From NCBI GenBank assembly GCA_030998225.1, contig JAPYXD010000678.1:1770501-1834500 (forward strand): DNA of 64,000 nt, read 5' to 3'. The notes under the pieces are model-generated. The model did not search any database. It saw only the letters and a program-made list of their open reading frames with translations, and was not told the origin of the DNA. Of the stretch, positions 10,901 to 22,900 are shown piece after piece. This DNA is from Diplolepis rosae. Its lineage: Eukaryota; Arthropoda; Insecta; Hymenoptera; Diplolepididae. A program made the position numbers and the translations under genes. Within the stretch, counting starts at the first letter, position 1. Every line of letters starts with the position of its first letter.

Positions 10901-13900
10901 TATCGACAATTACAGTTAATTGTAATATTTTTTGCAAAATTTTCGCTCAAATGAAGTTGACAGACGTTCTCTATCGTCTTTTGTAATACTTTCCAAATTT
11001 TCGGGAAGATATTTTTTTAAATACAATAGTTATTTTAGACGAACTTTTACAGGAATTCGGCCACGTGATCTGGTTGATCCATGACCTTAAGGTAGTTTTC
11101 ATCCACGAAAATTAGACCTTAGGCAAAAATAGATAATTTTGCATTCAAGAATAGCAATATTATTATTGAAGGGCTATTTTCGAAGAGAAAAGATGAATTT
11201 CCATGAAACAAATTTGAAACACAAAAAAATAATTTTATTAAAAAATTTTATTTTTACCCAAACTTATTTTCTTATCGCTTTGAGCCAAATTTTAAAAAAT
11301 TATGCGATTCTAATAAATGGCGGTTCATTTTTTGAGGAAAAAGATTCTCTACAATTTTATTGTTTCCAATTTTTGTAAATGAATTCTTTAATGGCTGAAA
11401 TTATAAAAAAAAACAATTTTTCAAGACAAATTGCTGCATTTGATAATAATTAATTCAATTTCAAAAATAGGAAACAGTCGTGTTGTAGAGAATCTTTTTC
11501 CTAAAAAAATGAACAGTGATTTATTAGAATCGCATCGTTTTTAAAAATTTGGCTCGAAGCGATAAGAAAATAAGTTTGGGCAAAAATAAAATTTATTAAT
11601 AAAATTATTTTTTTCTGTTTCAAATTTTTTTCATGAACAATAATCTTTTCTCTTCCAAAATAGCCCTTCAATAATAATATTGCTATTCTTGAAAGCAAAA
11701 TTATCTATTTTTGCCCGAGGTCTAATTTTCGTGGATCAACTACCTTAAGAACAACATTCGGACTGAAATTGAAGTCGTTGACCCCGTTTTATTGGAGTCA
11801 TCGAGAATTTCGACATTCGGATGCAGGCCTTTAAAAAGAGCGGAGGTGGGCACATGAATGATATCATTTTTCATTTATAAATGGCATGGAACCACCTTTC
11901 ATTTTCAATAAACTACACTATTTCGATTTTTTAAATAAAAAGTGTGCTTTTTTTCAATTCAAAAATCGGTAACAGATGGATCAACCTGTATAATAAAATG
12001 TAAAAAGTCTTATTTCTTTTTTTCTTCAGGATGTTCAGGAAATCCAGATGCGAAACGACTGTACGACGATTTACTCTCGAATTACAACAAGCTTGTGCGC
12101 CCTGTCGTCAACGTAACAGATGCCCTGACAGTTAAAATCAAGCTCAAATTGTCCCAGCTCATCGACGTGGTAAGTTCTTATCATCCCCCAAGATAGATTG
12201 CTTCTCAAATACTTGAGGATTAGTAGCAACTGATGGCAAATGTCCACAATTTGATACATCTCAAACCAAAGAGAATTTTATTCTCCCATCACATAACCAT
12301 CTGTTTAAGGGGATCCACCACCATTAACATTTTTATTTTTTGAGTTTAGAAATTCCATATAATTTTTTTTATGTTTAGTACCTTTATTTAGAAAGCTACT
12401 GGTTTTTTTTTATTTCAGCACCTTTATATATTTTAAAACTTAATATTTTTAATTTTTTGGGCATTTTTTTGACATTTTTTGAGTTTGAATTACTTTTTTG
12501 TTTTTTAACCAATTGTCATGATTCTTTTTTATTTTGTTCCTTACATTGTGTAACAAATTTTTGAGTATATAAAATAAAAATAAAATATTACGGAGAGTCA
12601 TACTAGTAATTCCGGTTAAAAATGTTAAAAATTCTTGTAAACACTTTTCGGTTGTTTTGATCTTTTATTCCAGTTAATGTAATAAAATTTTCTAGTTGAT
12701 ATTACCGTTATTACCGTAAATTTTGGTAAATTTAATTAATTTAGTCTATTTAACATTACCATATTTCAAGTTAAATTTACTAAAATTTCCCGGTTGAATG
12801 CTAACATAACCTTAAAAATACATAATGATTTAAAAATGTGGGAATTATAATTTTCAAAATGAAAAAATATATATTCATTTGTTGAATTATTTTATTTTGT
12901 TTATATTATTATTAAAAATGTACATTTGAATACATTTAAATATAATCATGAGCACATGAGGCGGAATGAGATCAATAAGATAATAAAAGAATTTAATATA
13001 ACTCAATAGAGTTGAATTTTTCCTTTAATTTATCTAACTTCCATTTACTTAACACCTACACTTTATTCCCATTTCTTTGAAACTTTTTAAAAATAATTGG
13101 AGACAAGACGCGAGATCTTTAAGATTCCTTTGGACTCTAATACCTTGTTTACGTTTTCACTTGTTTTTGCAAACGGCCTAATACATTTTAAGTACGCGAA
13201 AAATTAAAATAAACTTAAAATGTTGCTACACTAGTGCGGGAAAATAAACTTTCCGCACGCAAAACGACACTGACTTGGCTAACTTTCGGAACACAGCGAA
13301 TAAGAAATATCGTTCGTATCGCGTGCGGAACGTATTTTAATTTTGCATTAAAATACGTTTTTCCGCACTTGATACGAAATATACTATTTCTGGTGAAATT
13401 AACTAAAAGTTAGGTCATTTTGACCGAAAATTTTTTAACCAATTAGCTTCAGTAAATTTAACCGAACCTTTTACAACCTTTTACAAATAAAATAAAATTT
13501 TAGGATATATTTTTGTTTTTAATTTAATTTTATTTGTAACTTATTTTACAGTCATGTTACCTTATTTTGCATAACCGAAAAGTTGCTGCACATTGTAAGG
13601 AACAAAATAAAAAAAGAATCATGACAATTGGTTAAAAAACAAAACAATTATTCAAAGTCAAAAAATGTGAAAAAAATTGCCCAAAAACTCAACATTTTTA
13701 GTTTAAAAATACATAAAGGTGCTCGAATTAAAAAAAACCAAAACCTTTTTAAATAAAAGTACTAAACATAAAAGATATTATATGGAAAGTCTAAACTCAA
13801 AAAGATAAAAAAATTAAAGGTGGCGGAGCCCCTTAACATAAATAAAAAATATGCCGGCTAATAAATTTTAATTTTTTAATTTTTCCTTCATTTTTAAAAA

Positions 13901-16900
13901 TTATATAACTCCTTTCTGTTTCAGAATCTGAAGAATCAGATCATGACGACGAATCTATGGGTCGAACAGGTAATCATCAATAATTTTCTAGTAAAAATCT
14001 ATCTCGAAAACTGTTGATTTCCATTTATAGAGAAACAAGCAAATATTTAAGCTTGAATTTGGAATTTTACTATCACTTTTTTATGACATTAAGAATCCAA
14101 GTTTTTATGATTCTGACGAGCGTAGGATCATAAAAAACATGTTCCATTGGTAGATAATGATCAAAATAAAACAGAAGTCATAGTTGTGATTAGGAATAAC
14201 TGAATGTAAAAGAGGGATTTTTTTATTGAGATTTTTATTTTTTTTCAATTAGAATTAATACCATTCAATGTATGGTAAAAAGGCTTTCAGGATGAGCGCA
14301 TACAGGAACACAATACCGTGTAATTGTCAGGAGGAGAACATTTCGCAGAAGCAAAATCCCTAAACAACAGTTTTATCTCTAGAGCAGTGCATGCACGACT
14401 AAAATTTTTCATCCATACATGTAAAGCCAATCTGCAATACTATATATATATATATATATACATACAAGAATAACTTCCTCTCTTATTATTTTGACAGTTT
14501 GTATCTTTCACCGGGCATGAGTAAACTTGTGTCTAGTATTGTTCGTTATGATCCGATTTGAAGATTCGTTCCAATCCTTAAAAATGGAATTTGTCACAAA
14601 AGAGAAATTGACATGTTATCTTTCACTATGTGTATGATTATATTTTATCTAAAATACTGACAATAGAATCAGTTGGCTCAAATTTCGATATCATATTTCA
14701 CATATTCAACTTATGCAAAAACTTATTGTAAATATGTAATCATTTTTCGTAGATTTTTGTATTTAATAAAGAGTAGGAGAAATTGTGAGACACTTTTTCC
14801 TAGCTCGATAATTTCCACAAAATTCGAAACATTTGCGAACTTTAAAATGGTATTTGTTACTAAGAGGAAAAACCTAACTTTTAGCTAAGGAGTTTTTTCA
14901 GATTATTATCTGCCGAAAAAAATCTGAGTGTTGGCAAAAAACATGCGTTTTTGAGTTTTTCAAAAATGTTGGGGAATTGTGAGACACTGTCTAAATTAAG
15001 TCAAAAACGAAAAATATTGATGGAAAATGTTTATTGAATGGTTTTAAATGACATAAAAATTAATTTTAAAAAAAATGAAAAAGAGATTGGAATTATTGGG
15101 ATTTGCAATTTGGGCATGTGAAATAGGCTTGGATTCAGCGACAGATCGGATTGAGTTCTTATGGATTTTGATCTGCCTAATCGCTTCCAAAACAACGGTA
15201 AAGTCAATCGATGGCTCATGTTTAGAACAAAAACATGGCATGGGTGGAATTTTGACTATAAAATTTTTAAAAAACCGAAAAAATCCACTAAATTGATATT
15301 CTGTCGGAATTTTCCATAAAAAATGATAAACGCGCATAAAACTGTGATATTGAATTAGAAAATGCCAAAAATGTTGTGTCTTACAATCCCCCAAACGTTT
15401 TGGTTAACAAGATGGCTGTGCATGATTCACTTATTTAATGTTTATGCAAAGTTCCTTTTGAGAGTTGAAATATCAATTCCACACGATAATTACAAACATA
15501 TTTACCAGAGTTGATTTCTCGAAAATCGTTGTAAAATCAATGCAAACACGAATGCACCAAATAAATATTTTGAGAACATTTTTCATGTTAACTAATGGGA
15601 AAATGAGCTTGATCAAATAAAAGACGATAATAGTTATATGTAGCAAACTTTTCAACTGTGGTGAAAAATTGAGGTGTCTCACAATTCCATAATTTCCTCT
15701 ACCTTAAGGTAGTTGATCCACAAAAATTAGACCTCACGCAAAAATAGATAATTTTGCTTTCAGGAATAGCAATATTATTATTGAAGGACTATTTTGCAAG
15801 AGAAAAGATTAATTTCCATTTAAAAAATTTGAAATACAGAAAAATAATTTTATTAATAAATTTTATTTTTGTCCTAACTTTTTTCCTTATCGCTTCTTAC
15901 CAAATTTAAAAAAATGATGCGATTTTAATAAATTACAAATCAATTTTTCAAGAAAAAGATTCCCTAGAACTTAACCATTTCGAATTTTCGAAAATGAATA
16001 AATTATTATCAAATTCAGCAATTTGTTTATAAAAATTTAATTTTGGAAATTTTTTTTTTAATGGTTCAAGCCATTAAAGAATTTATTTTTGAAAATCAGA
16101 AACGGTGAAGTTGTGGGAAATCTTTTCTCTGAAAAAATGATTCATGATTTATTAGAATCGCATAATTTTTTAAAATTTTCTAAAAAGCGATGAGAAAAAA
16201 AGCGAGGGTAAAAATAAAATTTTGTTAATAAAATTATTTTTCTGTGTTTCAAATTTTTTTCATGTAAAATAATCTTTTTTCTATCAAATCATCCCTTCAG
16301 TAGTAATATTGCTATTCTTGGAAGCAGAATTATCTATTTTTGTCTGAGGTCTAATTTTCGTGGATGAAAACTACCTTAAGGGGTCTACCCAAATTAGACG
16401 CTGAAAAAAAGGCTATTTTCATGCATTTTTTTAGAGGTTTATATTATAGATATTGATATGAAAATTGTGAGGCTAAATAAATACACTCTTACAATACATA
16501 AATAGATTTTTTTAAATTTATTTTAAACACTTTTTATAGATGAAAATGGTGGTGAATCATAAGTCCTCAAAAAGTAGATAGGTGTGTGCTGTTGATGAAA
16601 TCTCGGAGATGGATTGTCTGAAACAAGAAATCGAACGGTTTTAGATTCAGTATGTTGATGGCTATAGCGCATGTCATACGATTTTTTATTTGTGCAAAAA
16701 TAACAAAATACCGGAAATTTTTCTAAATGAGAAAAAGAACGTGTTTTATCAACAATGTGTCGAAAAACGCTGTTTTGAGAAAATTCCGTTTAAACTTTTT
16801 TTTAATGAAAAAAATTGGTAATGTGGGTAGACCCCTTAAAGAAGCTGGAAACCCATTTTATATATGTTACAGAAAGATATAAATCTACTTAATTCCTATG

Positions 16901-19900
16901 GATGGTTACAAAAGTGAAGTTAACGTTACTTGAAATAGACTCCATAAAAGTCCCATAAGTACTTGAGAGTTAAATAGAAGTTCCTATCGGGAGTCGAAAG
17001 AACGCAATAGAATTCTCAAAAAATCTTTTCACTGTAAATTGACTCATTTTTACTCCAAATAGACGAAAATCAATTCCGGACTCCATAAAAGTCCAAATCG
17101 CTCACTCTACGTAAATTTATAATAGTGTAATATTTTCGTAAAGATGCAATTCCATTGCTTTGATTTCAATTAAGGTAGTAGATCCACAAAAAATAGACCT
17201 CAGGCAAAAATAGATAATTTTGCTTTCAGGAATAGCAATATTATTATTGAAGGACTATTTTTCAAGAGAAAAGATTAATTTCCATTAAAAAAATTTGAAA
17301 TACAGAAAAATAATTTTATTAATAAATTTTATTTTTGTCCTAACTTTTTTCCTTATCGCTTCTTACCAAATTTTAAAAAATGATGCGATTTTAATAAATT
17401 ACAAATCACTTTTTCAAGAAAAAGATTCCCTAGAACTTAACCATTTCGAATTTTCGAAAATGAATAAATTATTATCAAATTCAGCAATATGTTTATAAAA
17501 ATTTCGTTTTGGAAAATGTTTTTTCAATGGTTTCAACCACTAAAGAATTTATTTTTAATAATCAGAAACGGCGAAGTTGTGGGAAATCTTTTCTCTGAAA
17601 AAATGATTCATGATTTATTAGAATCGTATAATTTTTTAAAATTTGGTGAAAAGCGATAAGAAAAAAAGTTGGGTCAAAAATAAAATTTATTAATAAAATG
17701 TTTTTTCTGTGTTTTAAATTTTTTTCATGTAAAATAATCTTTTATCTTCCAAAATAGCCTTTCAATAATAATATTGCTATTGTTGAAAGCAAAATTATCT
17801 ATTTTTGCCTGAGGTCTAATTTTTGTGGGTAAAAACTACCTTAACATAGGGACGTTTTATTTTTTTTCTTCGCAATTTTTAAAAAAATTATATTTAAAGA
17901 GATCAAATATTTAAAGAAGGTGGATAACTTCAAAATCAAAACCTTTATTACTACTTTCAATTGTTATATTATATACTTCTTCGTAGAAAGGGGAACATCT
18001 TTATTCCTCCTTATTTATCAGATGATAATAAATTACCCTATACTTTTTCATAACAGTGAGCAAGAAAAATTATTTTATGAAGAAAATTCTAGTCCTTCTT
18101 CCAACCTTTAATATGTTTACAGTTTCACCGCACTCTACAGAGTCTTTTCATTAATATCAGATATCAGAATTGCTTTCGCCCTTGGGAAGTCGTTAGCTTC
18201 CTACTCCATCTTATGGCCCTTTACCTCTTCCAATATTGATCATTTTACTATTTACATTACAGATTATTCACTTTTTTCTTACTTCATCAAGACTCATTTT
18301 ATAAATTTCTTTAATTTATCATTTTTTTCCTTATTAAGAAAACATAAAGAGCTTCGAGACTTCTAACTTATTAAGTGAATGAAGTTAATGAAAAACTGTC
18401 CTCAGATTTCGTAATAAAATAAGAAATTCCATTAAGCTTTTTTGAGAAAAAAACGAATTATGAAAAAGGGTCATATGAATGAATTTCCAGTATAACAGTG
18501 CGAGTTTCTATATTAGTATAGGTATAAAAAAAGTAGAATGAAAGCAATCTGAAAGTGTTTCGAATATTAAGACTACAGTTCTAGGAAATATTTCTCTTTT
18601 AAAGAAATTTAAAATTTCTCATGTAAAATGATGTTACATAACATCTGCATTCAGAAAAAAGATTTGATTGAATCAAAGAAAATTATTTTTATTAAAGACT
18701 ATCTTTGATTTAAAGAAATGATTTATTTGGATTAAATAATATTTGTTTGATTGAAACAAAGTATTTTTGGACCTGATAAAAATTTTGTTCAGATCAAATC
18801 AATTTCTGCCTTTAATCAAACAAATTAGATCTTTGACCATATATGAATGCATTAATTTATTTATTTTGAAGAAAAATTTATTTGATTCAAACAAATATTT
18901 ATTTAGCCCATAGATATTTTGTTTGGATTAAACAAAATTTATTTTATTCAAGCAAAATATCTTTGGGCCAAGTAAATATTATTACATTACATTATTACAA
19001 ATTAGATCTTTGACCATATATGAATGCATTAATTTCTTTATTTTGAAGAAAAATTTATTTAATTAAAACAAATATTTATTTGTCCCAAAGATATTTTGTT
19101 TGAATCAAAAAAAGCCTTTCAAACATATTATTTATTCCATCCAATTAATTATTTTTTCTCAGTGTGTGTAATTAAATTATAAAGGAAACTTCTTTCTAAA
19201 TAATTAGATTCTCTTTCATTTGTAAATGCATGTTAAACTTCCCTTCCATTCAGGATTTTCGGGAACTCGAATTTTCTATAAAATTTCAGAATTAATTAGC
19301 CTACCCTCAATTATTTTACCTAACTTGATAAAATGCAATTAAGGTAACTAATTATTTAACCGAAATTCCTGTTTTTTCATCAAAAATTCATTTGGGATAA
19401 TAGCTTTATTTTTTGAAAATGCAAATTTTTTTTCCTCCTTATCTATCCATCAGAACATTTCCTCGAGGAGAAATGCCTCGAAGGGAAGCCAGCCACGAAA
19501 CACTAGAATGCTTGAGTTACGACTGTCGAGATACGAGTTGCAGATACAGTTACAGGGTAGTTCCAAAGTGCTAGACACCCTCACAGACGCTACATTATTC
19601 CTTGTAGCTTATGCTTCACGTAAAAGCATATACGAAACTATTGTCTCTCACGAAATACCAAATGCACTCCGAACAAAACAAATATAACTTCTTTAATGTA
19701 AAATTTACCCTCTCTCGAATTCCCAACAACCTTTTACCTAATGCACATTTTCAATCATTTCTAAATGGGTTTTTCTTTTTTTTTCATACAATGAATTCTA
19801 TTATTGCTTGAATTATTTATTAACGAGCCTTGTTATTTCTTGCAGTCGTGGTACGATTACAAACTGAAGTGGGATCCCAGGGAGTATGGTGGAGTGGAAA

Positions 19901-22900
19901 TGCTACATGTACCCTCTGATCATATTTGGAGACCTGATATAGTTTTATATAACAAGTAAGATATATAATAATATCCTTTTACCTCCTAGAATTGACAATA
20001 GGTTAGAAAGAACCAGCGTTGCCAGACCGTACCATAATTATTTAATCGTACCATAATTTTGACTCTTGTAACATGTACCATTCCTCCTGTACCATACCTC
20101 TTAAATGTACCATAATTTTAAATTATTTCTATTTTTTATTTTTCATTAACCGAAATGAAATGAAGACAAAAGCAGAATAGCCATTATACAATGAGAATTT
20201 CATTTGCCCTATATGAAGCATGTTTGACGAATCAATCATTTTTTTAAGTGAAGGCTGAGTAGAGTTAATTTTCATGTGATTTACGTAAAGACATTCCAAA
20301 GACAATTACATATTAAACTTAAATTTTATAGATTATAAGCTGTTTTATAAAAAAAAAATGTTCTTTAATACGAGTTACATCAAGTAAATTTTACAAAATA
20401 CAAAGACTTGAAAAAGTAAAAACTGTGTTATAATCATTATTTAAATAGTTTTATTAAAACATAATATTATTATATTTATTAACAGAATTTTATTAGCATT
20501 TTATTTATAAAAAATACTAAACTTTGAACTATGTAAAGATATATTAATTTGAATTTCGCGCCGCGCATGCGTCTTGTAAACATGTACCATAGTGTACCAT
20601 AATTTTAACATGCCGATTCCATAATTTCGCTCTGTGTGTCTGGCAACGCTGGAAAGAACATCAAATGATGTATAAAAATTGGCCCGCTACGCGGGCACAT
20701 TCTCATCGAGCGCTTCATTTGCAAGTTTGAGTGCGCCTAGAGCGCGCGATTCGATCATCTCGCTTCGCGCTCGGTCTTATATTCTTCGGATAGATTTAAG
20801 TTTATCTCTTGTAATTCGATACTGAAGCTTAAGTCAGTTTTATAATATTATAGATGTGAATTACATTTTCTCAAAGTTACTAAATTTGTTTTTGATTTCC
20901 TATGAAAAAGGAAATTAAATTTATTTAAGGCTCCATCAGCCTTAAGCAACACATTCTCATCAAGACACTCGCGCTTTGTGCTCGATTTTCTGTATACATT
21001 TCTGTAACTTTCTAATAATTGACATGATCAAAATTATTTATTTTCTTCCAAATACCAGGGGTGTTAGTTGAAGTTTGCCGGTTTTTTCAATAAAGAAAAC
21101 ACTTAATTCTCAAGGGAATCTCAAAAAATTTTTATTCAAAGTATTGACCATTGGATTCTACACATTTTGCCCATCTTTCAGTCAAATCATGGATAACATT
21201 CCAAAAAAACTTTTTCTCTTTCAAGGCAAACCATTCGACGAGTCATTTTTCGACTTTTTCAAAATTGGCGAAGCGCTGCTCTGCGAGTGAGTGTCCCATC
21301 GATGCGAAAAGATGATAGTCGGACGGGGCGAGGTCTGGAGAGTACGGCGAGTGCGATAATATTGCCCAATTCAATGCTTTTAATGTGTTCTTCACCACTT
21401 TCGCGGTATGAGACGGTGCGTTATCATGTTGTAGGATAACTTTGCCATGTCTTCGGGCCCATTCCGGGCGTTTTTCGATCAACGCATGATTCAAATTGAT
21501 AATTTGTTGTCGGTAGCGATCCGTATTCACCGTCTCACCAGGTTTTAATAACTCGAAGTACACCACACCACACTGGTCCCACCATACACAGAGCATTGTC
21601 TTGCGGCCAAAGCGATTTGGCCTTGGAGTCAGTGATCCCAGAACGTGGGAGCTGGAGGCCCCCACCATTGATGCCTCAAGCTCATTGTGTCTTCCTCATT
21701 CAACCAACCTATGGCAGTAGAGCGAGAAAGAAGCCATGAGCTGGTGGAGTCTATGGTGGGGGCCGCCAGCTCCCACGTTCTGGGATCACTGCTTGGAGTC
21801 GATGGGCCGACCTCACCAGGTGAAAGCCATGATTTTTTCCGCTTCGGGTTCTCGAAATAAATCCATTTTTCGTCCCCCGTGACAATTCGATGCACAAAAG
21901 ATTTCCTTTCGAACCGTTGAAGCAGCATTTCACAAATGGTTTTTCGATTTTCCATTTGTCTATCGTTCAGTTGGTGTGGTACCCATTTTCCATACTTTTG
22001 GATTTTTCCCATGGCTTTTAAACGTTGGCAAATTGCTCCTCGGGTCACATTTAGTGTTTGTGCCAATTTTTGTTGCGATTGGGTTGGGTCTTCATCCAAT
22101 AACGCCTGCAATTCCTCGTCTTCGAACTTTTTCGCTGCACCAGGATGTTCATTGTCTGTTAAATCGAAATCTCCACTTTTAAATTGACGAAACCATGTCT
22201 CACATGTTCTCATCACTGGAGCATGTTCACCATAAGTTTCTACCAGCAATCGATGAACTTCAACTGCTTTTTTCTTTTGATGAAATAAGAAAAGCAACGA
22301 ATGCCGCAAATGCGATTTACTTGGAACGAAACTCGACATATTCACTGAGGTAAACAAATATGATGCTATTATTTTGGCAGAATGTAAATGTGTATTTTTG
22401 AAGGTTATTGTCCATAGAAAAATATGACATAGATGCCAAATCTTAGAAATTTATACATATCTCTAGCGGTATCTATGAGTAAAACCGGCAAATTTCGACT
22501 AACACCCTGGTATCTCTAAAAGGAAAAAGTTCGTAGACAGTTTTTAAGCAAACGATTTTATATTTGAACGCTTACCTATTTTGTATCTCACACGTTTTGG
22601 TTAAAAAGTGGAATTCTTGATTTTCAATATTTAAAATCAAAACATAAAATATACATCTTATAAAAAAATATCCTAATGAGAATTTGTAGACCCCATTTAG
22701 GCAAATAATTTTCCACATCAACGTTTTTTTCATATATCACATATTTTGTTTGAAAAATGGAATTTCTGAATTTTAATCGTATTTTTTGAAATTATAATGA
22801 AAAATCTATGTTTCATCAGAAATTATGCCAGACAAAATTTTTAGACGTTATTGAAATGAACAAATTTTCAAACTTGCGTTTTTTTCGTATCTCACATATT

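Larger units (their letters stand above)
10617..11882 (+). pseudogene. mariner-type transposase remnant (both ends only)
   Basis: N-terminus [20 protein letters not shown] resembles the helix-turn-helix of the [20 protein letters not shown] transposase at 43 kb. C-terminus [25 protein letters not shown]-like ending before TAA follows the foldbacks. Catalytic domain lost. Confidence 0.7.
10519..11988 (+). mobile_element. mariner-type element, interrupted by two foldbacks
   Basis: Ends CAGGGTGTCCATCTGTTACC and (complement) CAGGTTGATCCATCTGTTAC, flanked by TA. Transposase start at 10617 and C-terminal end near 11800-11880 survive; between them a family A (10724-11090) and a family B (11087-11748) foldback are inserted and the coding middle is missing. 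Confidence 0.8.
21055..22510 (-). mobile_element. mariner element split by a hAT MITE
   Basis: Ends CCAGGGGTGTTAGTTGAAGT and (complement) CCAGGGTGTTAGTCGAAATT flanked by TA. Without the 170-bp insertion and its duplication, it is 1286 bp, the normal mariner length. Confidence 0.93.

Noticed and set aside
15031..15394. Overlapping open frames on both strands
   Set aside because: They lie in the palindromic GTGAGACAC foldback and mirror each other.
21936..22187. Plus-strand open frames opposite the mariner transposase
   Set aside because: They are the antisense shadow of the transposase coding strand.
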